A stretch of 64,000 nucleotides of DNA. Source: Pseudoalteromonas luteoviolacea NCIMB 1944. Its GTDB lineage: Bacteria > Pseudomonadota > Gammaproteobacteria > Enterobacterales > Alteromonadaceae. The number at the start of each line of letters is the position of its first letter. The stretch's first letter is position 1. The notes under the pieces were generated by a model. The model was not told the origin of the DNA. It did not search any database and saw only the letters and a program-made list of their open reading frames with translations. The translations under genes and the position numbers were made by a program. This document shows positions 28,683 through 36,713 of this stretch, one piece after another. Location: contig NZ_AUXS01000019.1 of NCBI RefSeq assembly GCF_001625565.1, positions 62,001 to 126,000 of the forward strand, given 5' to 3'.

Positions 28683-28878
28683 GTAAAGAATCAACTTCCA
28701 TTTCTCAAGAACTCATCCAGATACTCTTGTCTTTATCATTGAAAAAAGAGCGCAGAGAGCTCGATCTACTCACTTTATCCGCATCGATAGGTAAGAAAAT
28801 TTACCTCTTACCTGAACCAGAGTTTGTCAAGTATTTAGGTATAACAGATGTGGCATGAGTATGAATAAAAACAGGTAG
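28683..28878 (+). pseudogene. decayed C-terminal fragment of a Crp/Fnr regulator gene
   Basis: Bases 28683-28878 follow 18978-19203 closely (for example CTCTTGTCTTTATCATTGAA and AAAGAGCGC), with many substitutions and an internal deletion of about 25 bp before the helix-turn-helix part. The copy keeps the KERRELDLLTLSAS-type helix and the KYLGITDVA motif, then stops. It has no start or sensor domain and is surely not functional. Same orientation as the intact gene. Confidence 0.75.
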
Positions 28879-29077
28879 AACAGAGACATACTCATTTGAC
28901 AGTGCGCCCGATTGACAGAGGATCAACTTAGAAAATATAAGACCGTAGTTTCTGGTGGGGGTTATTAATATTAGGTTTTTGCACTAGCTTTAAATTAGGT
29001 GGGACGTAAATACAAAACTTATAATACTCGTAACAACAAGGCTGCTTCTATAACAGCCTTGTTAATGTACTTGATCG
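28879..29077. other. gene-less stretch after the cytochrome gene
   Basis: About 200 bp. AACAAGGCTGC-TTCTATAA-CAGCCTTGTTAAT (about 29035-29064) is an inverted repeat that may terminate the minus-strand cytochrome gene, which ends at 29078. Nothing else seen. Confidence 0.45.
29035..29064 (-). terminator. possible terminator of the cytochrome gene
   Basis: AACAAGGCTG and CAGCCTTGTT form a perfect 10-bp stem around CTTCTATAA. On the minus strand it is followed by GTTACGAG, with no T tract, so it may be a stabilising 3' hairpin instead of a true terminator. Confidence 0.5.
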
Positions 29078-30874
29078 TTAGTTATTTTCAATTCCCATAT
29101 ATTCCTTTGACTTTTCAAGCATTTTTTTCGTGCTCTCATCTAAAGCGTCGGCGTTAAACCCACCTTGACCTGTTAAGTTTTTCTCTGAAATGAGGAAACT
29201 AAAAATGCTACGCGGCTTGTCTTTGTTATTAGATGTTGTGTAAGTGGCTCTACCGTGACATCCCATACACCCACCCATGACAAAGTGGTTCGACAACTCC
29301 GGTACATTGGTGATATTAGGCAGTTCTCTTTGGTTTAATAGGCACTTAGATCCAATGGGTGCATTCGGGCAAGGTGCTTTATTGTTAGCTAAAGTATTAT
29401 CTATAATCGCAGGCGCACGACCTTTAAATAACTGTAACCCAGATTGACTACTTTCAATGATATTATTAGCTAAGAAGTAATCCTGAGTAAGTGGCTTTTC
29501 AGGACTTGTTAACCCAGTATCTTCATTGGTAGGCAAAGGCTGTACGCCTTTCAAGCGATAATATTGCCAAACAGAGTCGCCAAATTTTCCTGACTCCTTC
29601 ATGGCTTGGTGCACTTCCTTATTAACCTCGACTACCGCCTTAGTTATGGTAGGGGGTTGTTCAACTTTGATTGGCCCTCGATTATATTCACTTGGTAATG
29701 TAAATTTACCTGGTATAAAGTCATATCCATGATCAGCTTTTACTTCACCTTCTGTAGGTAAAGGAACTAGAATACGGTTCACACCATTGTTAATTACTGC
29801 GTGCGGTTTTGCTTGATCACCTTTCTTGTCACCATAATCAAGCTGATTGTAATTGGTTATAAAGTATAATCCCGAAGGACTACTACCATCCGCCTTTACT
29901 AAGTTGTCGACATGCTCAAATGTAGTGTAAATAAACGCCTCATAGTGCTTCATTTTTCTAATGATATGCAACCCGACCAAACCAAAGGTGCCACTCGTTG
30001 CGCTAGCTTGTTCACATTCATCACCGACCATGAGATGACACCGATAGTATAGCGCCTCAGCGGTATGGTAGCGGCCAGAGTCAATCATCGTTTGAGAAAG
30101 TTCTCTCCATGCAGCTTTTATTTCTATAGTTTCTTTGTTTGCGAAGTTTGGTAATTCATTTGGCGGCAAATTGAAGTCATTAGGGGCTTTTCCTTTCAAA
30201 GATTTTATATAGTCATATTCAACTTGATTCACTTTAGCTTGAAACAGCACTTCATGGTCATCGTAAGGGTTTTCCGCAGGTGTGCTGCCATTTGCAGGGA
30301 AAAAGATCTTATTCTGTCCTATCTGCGAGTTTTCATCTAAGTTATTAAATCTCGCTTGGTGTGTAGTAACCGTCGCATTTTTAAAAAAATATTGAGGTGC
30401 AAGTGTTTGAAAATCACCTTTTGGTGTGCTCTGCTTTGGGAATAACTCAGATCTATGCGCATAACTTTCCCATACCGTTACATGCTTGCTTAAATTACTT
30501 GTTGACGTTTTTCCAGAGCGGTAAAAGTTTGGCTTACCCGAAAAAATAAAACCTTGATTGTCCGAAACCGTCCCTCTAACCACTGGTGACACCCCGCTCC
30601 CAGATAACCCGTTTTGTTTGGCTGGAGCATTTAAGTAAATAAACTGCCGCCAAGCAAATCGTGCAAATTCTTTGTGTTCTATCGGGTTTTCAGGGTCATA
30701 TTTAGGGGGAGCAATCGGGAGCTGGACCGGTATTTGTGTTAAATCAGTTGCGGTGATTGGCATACCGCCAGGAAAATCAGCTTTTGCATAAGCTTGCTGA
30801 CTAATTAAAATCGTTGTGATAACAATGGCAGTGAATATATACACTGTCATTATTTTTTGCTGTGGTGATAACAT
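29078..30874 (-). CDS. exported c-type cytochrome family protein
   Basis: 598 residues. An N-terminal hydrophobic segment (TVYIFTAIVITTILISQQAYA, residues 10-30) ends in an AYA-type cleavage site, so it is periplasmic. A single heme-attachment motif CMGCH sits near residue 536 (context FVMGGCMGCHGRATYT). The 500 residues before it form a large domain without a known catalytic signature, containing FARFAWRQFIYLNAP, VTVWESYAHRSELF and WQYYRLKGVQPLP. Proteins with this layout are annotated only as cytochrome c family. The electron partner is unknown. The start of the neighbouring lectin-like gene is 60 bp upstream on the same strand, so the two are probably one operon. Confidence 0.75.
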   Translation of the reverse strand: MLSPQQKIMTVYIFTAIVITTILISQQAYAKADFPGGMPITATDLTQIPVQLPIAPPKYDPENPIEHKEFARFAWRQFIYLNAPAKQNGLSGSGVSPVVRGTVSDNQGFIFSGKPNFYRSGKTSTSNLSKHVTVWESYAHRSELFPKQSTPKGDFQTLAPQYFFKNATVTTHQARFNNLDENSQIGQNKIFFPANGSTPAENPYDDHEVLFQAKVNQVEYDYIKSLKGKAPNDFNLPPNELPNFANKETIEIKAAWRELSQTMIDSGRYHTAEALYYRCHLMVGDECEQASATSGTFGLVGLHIIRKMKHYEAFIYTTFEHVDNLVKADGSSPSGLYFITNYNQLDYGDKKGDQAKPHAVINNGVNRILVPLPTEGEVKADHGYDFIPGKFTLPSEYNRGPIKVEQPPTITKAVVEVNKEVHQAMKESGKFGDSVWQYYRLKGVQPLPTNEDTGLTSPEKPLTQDYFLANNIIESSQSGLQLFKGRAPAIIDNTLANNKAPCPNAPIGSKCLLNQRELPNITNVPELSNHFVMGGCMGCHGRATYTTSNNKDKPRSIFSFLISEKNLTGQGGFNADALDESTKKMLEKSKEYMGIENN

Positions 30875-30933
30875 ATGCCAAAGTCCTTTACGCCCTCTAT
30901 GAGCTTTAACAATTATTTTCCTAACAATGCAAA

Positions 30934-31359
30934 TTATCCTTCAAATTCGAACCATTGCAGTACAAAGCTTGTGTCGTTATAGTCTGTCCCACCGCCATCT
31001 TCTGTGACATATAAAGTACCGCCGCCAAAGGTTTTACCGTTGATAAAAAATAGGTTTGGATTTGCTACAGCGACAAGTGAAACGTGTGAGCCGGAGTTTG
31101 CGAATTGGATTTGAAGCCCTTTTCTCATTGTAAATTTACCAGTACCATTTTCGAAAAAGCCTACTGTCTGTCCTTGCCCGTGTATTGGAAATTCACAGTT
31201 ACTTCCTGATAACGTTTGAAAAGTAATAGGCTTGCCATTTTCGTCTGTTATTTGAATATATTGCTCATAGGCTGCTTGGTGCATAGCAGTAAAAGTCACC
31301 AACTTTCCAGTAGGTATAAAATCCAATGATTGTGGTGCACTCCAATTTTTATTGCTCAT
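30934..31359 (-). CDS. small protein with LecB-like calcium-binding C-terminus
   Basis: 141 residues without a signal peptide. The C-terminus reads TLYVTEDGGGTDYNDTSFVLQW, very like the end of the fucose-binding lectin LecB/PA-IIL, in which E-D-G, D-x-D-Y-N-D and a final Gly bind two calcium ions and the sugar. The protein ends FEFEG, again with terminal Gly as in LecB. The upstream strands (KLVTFTAMHQAAYEQYIQI, GLQIQFANSGSHVSLVAVANP) fit a small beta-sandwich. Carbohydrate binding is inferred from the motif and not proven. GGATTCAAT precedes the start. It lies just upstream of the cytochrome gene. Confidence 0.6.
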   Translation of the reverse strand: MSNKNWSAPQSLDFIPTGKLVTFTAMHQAAYEQYIQITDENGKPITFQTLSGSNCEFPIHGQGQTVGFFENGTGKFTMRKGLQIQFANSGSHVSLVAVANPNLFFINGKTFGGGTLYVTEDGGGTDYNDTSFVLQWFEFEG

Positions 31360-31744
31360 GATTGAATCCTTTTATTAGTGTTACTTTACAAAGTTGCGTA
31401 GTTTAATTAACGCGTTCTATTTGCGTCGTCGAAAGCGTATTTGAATAAAGTACATGATGTAAATTTGTGTTAATGCGCTAGTTATTCATTAACAAGTGGT
31501 AGGTTAGTTAAATCAAAAAAAAAGTATATTACAGGTTATTACAAAGAAACTTGTCAGTTCTATCGTACGTTAACTACGTCTGCCCTGTTTATTTGTGTGG
31601 CTAAAGACAATGTTATAGGAAAGTATTCTAAGAAGTACCGAACTATTGAGACAGCTCATCAGAATTATCAGGTTTAGAGCTAAATCCGCAGAATTTGGTG
31701 GGGCGACTGCTGTTAAAATTCCCAAAATTAAAATAAAGATCACC
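31360..31744. other. gene-less region left of the transposase element
   Basis: About 385 bp with no supported gene. It should carry the promoter of the lectin-like gene. A minus-strand open frame at 31570-31779 has no ribosome site and runs into repeat sequence, so it was not accepted. Confidence 0.4.
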
Positions 31745-31885
31745 GTCGACAGACACAAATTATTGCTTAAACCTTGCATTTCATTTCTGGTTAAATATCC
31801 AGTACTTAAATGGATTTGAATAGAAATGACAAGAGCACTGAAAGCACTGATAAATTTGTCTTCGACGTCTTATGATTGAAATTAT
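31745..31885 (+). repeat. decayed partial copy of the left end of the Y1 transposase element
   Basis: GACAGACACAAATTATTGCTTAAACC, TTAAATATCCAGT and ATGACAAGAGCA...ATAAATTTGTC occur here in the same order and spacing as at 31900-32015, including the first codons of the transposase. It is degenerate and ends just before the intact left end. Confidence 0.7.
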
Positions 31886-31976
31886 GGTGAAATTATGGGA
31901 CAGACACAAATTCATTGCTTAAACTAGGTTTCTTTACTACTGTTTAAATATCCAGTTAAAAATTGAGCTTAAGGGA

Positions 31977-32969
31977 ATGACAAGAGCAAGGAAGGGATTA
32001 ATAGATTTGTCGTCAACGTCTTACTATCACTTAATAGCACGGTGTGTACGTCGTGCTTTTTTGTGTGGGGAAGATAAGTACACAGGCAAAAATTTTGACC
32101 ATAGACGAATGTGGTTGGTAGAGCGTATAAAGTTGCTCAGTAGTGTATTTTCGATAGAAATAGCAGCTTACGCCATCATGAGCAATCACTATCATTTGGT
32201 TGTTAAAGTGAATAGGCAGCAAGCACTAAGTTGGTCAGGTGATGAAGTGATATCGAGGTGGTACAAGTTATACAAAGGCAGCCCAATTGTTGATAGGAGC
32301 TTACTCGGTGACACTCTGAGTGAGGTGGAGGAACTGCTTAAATCTGAGCTGATTGAAAAATGGCGCGCAAGGCTGTATGACATCAGTTGGTTTATGAAAA
32401 ACCTCAATGAATACATTGCAAGGGAAGCAAACAAGGAAGACAACTGCACGGGTAAATACTGGGAAGGACGATATAAATCACAAGCTTTGTTAGATGAAAC
32501 AGCACTGCTTAGTTGCATGGCGTATGTGGATTTAAACCCAATTCGAGCGAATATGGCAAACAAGCTAGAGGATAGCGACTTTACATCAATTCAAGAGCGA
32601 ATAAAGCAATTCCAAAGCAGTAAAGCAAACGTCAAAAAGCCAGATCAAAATGAAACAGAGCCTCACATCAAACAACCCACATCACTAAAACCGTTTGGTG
32701 GTAGAGAGCAAGAGCACACATTACCATTTTCGTTATTAGGTTACCTCAAGCTAGTTGATTGGACGGGCCGTTATATTCACTCTAAAGAGAAAGGTTACAT
32801 GTCAAAAGATGTGCCCCATGTACTCGCATCAATGAAAATTGAAGTGACGACTTGGTTGGATAGGGTACAAAACTATGGAACGCGTTATGGGAATTTTGCA
32901 GGCTCACAAAACGTATTAAGAGTTCATGCTGCTAAAAACGATGTAAATTGGTATAAGGGGGCCGGTTAA
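31977..32969 (+). CDS. Y1_Tnp (IS200/REP-associated type) transposase
   Basis: 330 residues. An HUH-type single-strand transposase: the metal-binding HUH motif appears as SNHYHLVVKV near residue 73, preceded by an N-terminal YYHLIARCVRRAFLCG strand typical of REP-associated tyrosine transposases. Conserved WEGRYKSQALLDE and YVDLNPIRA follow; the catalytic Tyr cannot be fixed with certainty by eye but lies in the helix before these. The C-terminal 100 residues (from about 230) carry an extension that is duplicated downstream. It cuts and joins single-stranded DNA at hairpin ends. The gene appears intact. AAGGGA is six bases upstream. Confidence 0.88.
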   Translation: MTRARKGLIDLSSTSYYHLIARCVRRAFLCGEDKYTGKNFDHRRMWLVERIKLLSSVFSIEIAAYAIMSNHYHLVVKVNRQQALSWSGDEVISRWYKLYKGSPIVDRSLLGDTLSEVEELLKSELIEKWRARLYDISWFMKNLNEYIAREANKEDNCTGKYWEGRYKSQALLDETALLSCMAYVDLNPIRANMANKLEDSDFTSIQERIKQFQSSKANVKKPDQNETEPHIKQPTSLKPFGGREQEHTLPFSLLGYLKLVDWTGRYIHSKEKGYMSKDVPHVLASMKIEVTTWLDRVQNYGTRYGNFAGSQNVLRVHAAKNDVNWYKGAG

Positions 32970-33703
32970 TAATTTAGCTAAATCCCTTTCTTCGGCTCTG
33001 AACTTTCATTTGTTTATTGAGATGAAAATATTCCTACTTGAAATTTATTCCTAAAAACAAATGTAACTCGACAGTTTTTCCTAGTTATTGGGACGTTTAT
33101 AAGAAATTACATGGCGTCAATACTACTAACCATGACTGTACAGTTTATCAGCCTGCAAAATGTGCCTGTCCAATTTTTTCTTTTCACATCAAACAACCCA
33201 CATCACTAAAACCGTTTGGTGGTAGAGAGCAAGAGCACACATTACCATTTTCGTTATTAGGTTACCTCAAGCTAGTTGATTGGACGGGCCGTTATATTCA
33301 CTCTAAAGAGAAAGGTTACATGTCAAAAGATGTGCCCCATGTACTCGCATCAATGAAAATTGAAGTGACGACTTGGTTGGATAGGGTACAAAACTATGGA
33401 ACGCGTTATGGGAATTTTGCAGGCTCTGAAACAGTATTAAGAGTTCATGCTGCTAAAAACGATGTAAATTGGTATAAGGGGGTCGGTTAATAATTTAGCT
33501 AAACCCCTCTCTTCGGCTCTGAACTTTCATTTGTTTATTGAGATGAAAATATTCCTACTTGAAATTTATTCCTAAAAACAAATGTAACTCGACAGTTTTT
33601 CCTAGTTATTGGGACGTTTATAAGAAATACATGGCGTCAATGCTACTAACCATGACTGTACAGTTTATCAGCCTACAAAATGTGCCTGTCCCATTTTTCC
33701 CCT
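32663..33703 (+). repeat. 521-bp tandem duplication of the transposase 3' part and right end
   Basis: Unit 1 runs 32663-33183 and unit 2 33184-about 33703. They match nearly base for base, with a few substitutions and a 1-bp indel (AAATTACATGG versus AAATACATGG). Each holds the last 102 codons of the transposase, the stop, and about 200 bp of downstream sequence with a GTGCCTGTCC right end. Confidence 0.9.
33178..33490 (+). pseudogene. duplicated C-terminal fragment of the Y1 transposase
   Basis: The frame repeats the last ~102 residues of the transposase (from HIKQPTSLKPFGGREQEH to NDVNWYKGVG) with three changes near the end. The HUH domain and start are absent. An open frame reaching back to 33038 uses intergenic sequence of unit 1 and has no ribosome site, so translation is doubtful. 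Confidence 0.8.
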
Positions 33704-34301
33704 TCCATTTTTTCTTTATTTATTTCTTTATTTCCTCAATCGGTTCACCCAAATTTTATCCACGGTATTACTTAAACCCAACATATCAAATGAGATAAAG
33801 CTTCAAAAAGTGCATTTTTTAATCATTCTTACTCAATGAATTCAATAAAAAATAAAATTTTTATAAAAATAATTATTTAATACTGCTCAACAGTCTTTCG
33901 AGGCTAAAATATTAAAAAATGCATAAATTTAAGCTCAAGTTGAGAATAATTAATAGTTGACAGTGTTGTAATAATTATATTTAGAGCAATGAATCGGACC
34001 ATTTATAGTTTTATTCAATTTTTTAATGAACAAATCACATGCTTAAGTGAGATAGAGAAGAAAATTGTCGTTTTTATTCTACAAAAGTATAACAAATCAG
34101 CTTCTTGTGTATTTGTGGGTATTTAGTCTTCTGTTTTGAATAAAAATTCAGGTCTGTTTTTGCCGCTATCGATGACTTTTTTGTTTTTTCAATTAATGAG
34201 TTACAAACCTAGGATCGCCTCGTTGTTTTGATGTTATTTTTCGTATTTTTTCTTGCTAAGATGCCCCCGTTTTTTACTTACAGAATTAGGAAGGACTTAG
34301 G
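33704..34301. other. gene-less AT-rich region before the oxidase operon
   Basis: About 600 bp, strongly AT-rich with long A and T runs. It must include the promoter for the five-gene run that starts at 34302. No terminator, operator or gene was recognised. A plus-strand frame at 33559-33798 is a read-through of repeat sequence. Confidence 0.45.
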
Positions 34302-35144
34302 ATGAAGTTAAAACATACATTCATATCTTTATGCGCTGTTGCAAGTTTGGTTGCTTGTAATAGTATCTCTTCAGACTCAAAACCACTTTCTGCAGGAAGT
34401 CTTTCAACTGAGCGAGCTGAAACTGAAACAACAGTGGTATTTATTCATGGTGCACATTTGCGGGGCTCTGCTTGGCAACCTGTTGCAACGGAATTGAAAA
34501 ATGCTCAAATCATTCCACATATCATAGACTTGCCTGGACGTGATAATAAGGTGGCACCAAAAATCATCACCTTAAACCACGCAGCCAATTCATTGTGTAA
34601 GCGCACAAAAGACTTACCACAGCCACAAGTTTGGGTTATGCATAGTCAAGGCGGAGCGGTGGCTCACGAAGCACTTGCCTCATGCAATAGAGCTCATGTG
34701 AGTCATTTAATCTATGTCAGTGCGGTTGCGCCATTCGAAGGTGCTAAACCTTTTGCACTACTAAATAAAGAAGATGAAAAAAACTACTTTAAAGGTGTGA
34801 CGTACGAAGACGGCTGGATGAAAATCACCAACCAATCGGAATATGTTGCTTCATTTACCAATACCAAATCAAAATCGATGCAAGCAAAGATTTGGTCACA
34901 ATCAGTCGATGAACCTGCGGTGACAGGCGAAGGTAAAGTGCATTTAAATAAATCCAAGTTAGATGCTATTCCAAAAGTGTATGTTTTTGCAAAAGAAGAC
35001 AAGATTATTTCGTATGCAACACAGCAAAAAATTGCTCAGTCTATCGGCGCGACACAAACCTATAGCATTGAGTCGGGCCACTTGCCTATGATCACACAAC
35101 CACTAGCTTTGGCTGACGCAATAAAATCTGCTTTAAGGCACTAA
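34302..35144 (+). CDS. alpha/beta-hydrolase lipoprotein
   Basis: 280 residues. A lipoprotein signal (SLCAVASLVAC, lipobox Cys 19) sends it to the periplasm or outer membrane. The hydrolase core has VVFIHGAHLRGSAWQPV (oxyanion HG), the nucleophile elbow MHSQGG (Ser near residue 113), an acid in FAKEDKIIS and the catalytic His in ESGHLPM. The pattern resembles the small esterases of the methylesterase/hydroxynitrile lyase group (RsbQ/MES-like). The substrate is unknown. AAGGAC upstream of the ATG fits. The gene opens an apparent operon: the oxidase follows after 42 bp. Confidence 0.85.
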   Translation: MKLKHTFISLCAVASLVACNSISSDSKPLSAGSLSTERAETETTVVFIHGAHLRGSAWQPVATELKNAQIIPHIIDLPGRDNKVAPKIITLNHAANSLCKRTKDLPQPQVWVMHSQGGAVAHEALASCNRAHVSHLIYVSAVAPFEGAKPFALLNKEDEKNYFKGVTYEDGWMKITNQSEYVASFTNTKSKSMQAKIWSQSVDEPAVTGEGKVHLNKSKLDAIPKVYVFAKEDKIISYATQQKIAQSIGATQTYSIESGHLPMITQPLALADAIKSALRH

Positions 35145-35186
35145 ATTTTCAATAAAAATTTAATCTATCGTTAAAAGGACTTTTTA

Positions 35187-36680
35187 ATGAAGAACAATAC
35201 TCTTGCCCATAGTGGCAAGCCGATGACGCTTTTAAACAGTGTCAGGGCACTTGGCGCCAAAAGTTTAAAGGGCGCACCATCTGTAACAATTATAGGGGCT
35301 GGCATTGCTGGTTTAACTAGCGCATACGAATTAGTTAGGCTTGGCGCAAAAGTAACCATTCTAGAAGCAGATCCTGGTCATATTGGAGGCCGTGTAAGAA
35401 CTTTACGCGAGTCAGATGCATTGTATGCCGAGTTGGGTGCTATGCGCATTCCAACGCATCATCAAGTAACTCGTCAATACATAGCAGAAATGGGCTTAAA
35501 ATTACGTCCGTTTGTTCAAGATAATGTGCGTACTCACGCAATGATCCGAGGTAAAAAAGTAGCGCGTAGTCCAGAGGGCTTTGAACTTTTAAAAAGTGCT
35601 TTTGAGCTGACCGCTAAAGAACGGAGCATGAGCGCAGATAATATGTGGGACCTTGCTGTCACCGAGGTGTTGAATTCATTGTCTGAAAAAGAAAAACAGG
35701 CACTTTATGAAAAACAATTAACCACTAAAAAACTCAAAGAGCTTGATGCAATGTCGCTTAAAGATGCGTTCAAGCAGGCAGGGTTGAGCTCAGAAGCACT
35801 CGAATATGTATCTTCTATTTATGGTGTTTCAACTTTACTGCATACCGCTTTCTCTGAACATTTAAGAGAGCAACTTGAGCGCGTTTGGTTTGAAGGCTTT
35901 GACGAAGTAGTGGGTGGCACCGACTTATTGGCAAAACATCTACACCAACGTATTGCTGGTCAAGTGAACTTTTTGGTTGGAGCTAAAGCCGTAGAAGTTA
36001 GAAACCAAGCAGACAAGGTGTCTATATGTTATCAATCGAGAGATAGAAGCAAACACACTATAGAGTCTGATTACGCAATTTGTACCCTCCCATTTGGTGT
36101 GTTGGGTAAAATCGACTTTCACAACAGCATAAACCCTAAAAAAGCACGCGCATTTGCACAGGTACACTATGATTCTGCAACTAAGGTATTGATCAGAACC
36201 AAAAACCGCTTTTGGGAGATTAAAGAAAAGATCTATGGTGGCAGTACCATATATGATGCTGGTCTTGGCCATACTTGGTACCCAGCAGACAATGCTGTAG
36301 CAAAGGATCATGCCATTTCGAACTCTGCGAGTTATCTATTAGCCTCCTATACTTGGGGCCAACACGCACGACGTGTTGATACCCTTAACAACTTTGAACT
36401 TAAAGAGCTACTTTATACGGAACTTAAGAAAGTGCATCCCTATATTGAACGGGATGACATTTTAAGTGTATTGCGCTGGAGCTGGAGCAATCATACCCAT
36501 TCAGCAGGTGCTTACGCGTTTTTCAATCCTAGAGATCATCAAGACTACTACGCGTTAATGAGCGAGCCCGAGCATCGCCTATGTTTTGCAGGAGAGCACT
36601 GCTCTGTATACCATTCTTGGATCCAAGGTGCACTGGTTTCAGCCCTTGAAGCCGTTCAATACATTCACAAACAAGCTTAA
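35187..36680 (+). CDS. flavin-dependent L-amino-acid oxidase-like enzyme
   Basis: 497 residues. The FAD-binding motif VTIIGAGIAGLTSAYELVR is followed by GGRVRTLRES. GAMRIPTHHQV carries an Arg that in snake-venom and bacterial L-amino-acid oxidases binds the substrate carboxylate. The C-terminal FAD segment is LCFAGEHCSVYHSWIQGAL. It belongs to the monoamine/amino-acid oxidase superfamily and should turn an L-amino acid into its 2-oxo acid plus ammonia and H2O2. No signal peptide is evident, although about 30 residues precede the FAD motif. AAAAGGA upstream fits the ATG. The ThDP enzyme follows after 33 bp. Which amino acid is used is unknown. Confidence 0.85.
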   Translation: MKNNTLAHSGKPMTLLNSVRALGAKSLKGAPSVTIIGAGIAGLTSAYELVRLGAKVTILEADPGHIGGRVRTLRESDALYAELGAMRIPTHHQVTRQYIAEMGLKLRPFVQDNVRTHAMIRGKKVARSPEGFELLKSAFELTAKERSMSADNMWDLAVTEVLNSLSEKEKQALYEKQLTTKKLKELDAMSLKDAFKQAGLSSEALEYVSSIYGVSTLLHTAFSEHLREQLERVWFEGFDEVVGGTDLLAKHLHQRIAGQVNFLVGAKAVEVRNQADKVSICYQSRDRSKHTIESDYAICTLPFGVLGKIDFHNSINPKKARAFAQVHYDSATKVLIRTKNRFWEIKEKIYGGSTIYDAGLGHTWYPADNAVAKDHAISNSASYLLASYTWGQHARRVDTLNNFELKELLYTELKKVHPYIERDDILSVLRWSWSNHTHSAGAYAFFNPRDHQDYYALMSEPEHRLCFAGEHCSVYHSWIQGALVSALEAVQYIHKQA

Positions 36681-36713
36681 GAATTTTAAATTTGACTTTT
36701 GTAATAAGGAAAT

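Larger units (their letters stand above)
31896..33697 (+). mobile_element. Y1 (RAYT-like) transposase element with imperfect inverted ends
   Basis: Left end TGGGACAGACACAAA at 31896; right end TTGTGCCTGTCCCA-like (AAAATGTGCCTGTCCCATTTT) at 33677-33697, whose reverse complement is TGGGACAGGCACATTTT. The intact gene inside is the Y1 transposase. A second right-end copy at 33157-33177 belongs to the first unit of a 521-bp tandem duplication. The element without the duplication would be about 1.28 kb. Target duplication was not determined. Confidence 0.7.

Noticed and set aside
33559..33798. 79-codon plus-strand frame after the transposase duplication
   Set aside because: It is mostly the non-coding right-end sequence of the 521-bp repeat read through into AT-rich DNA.
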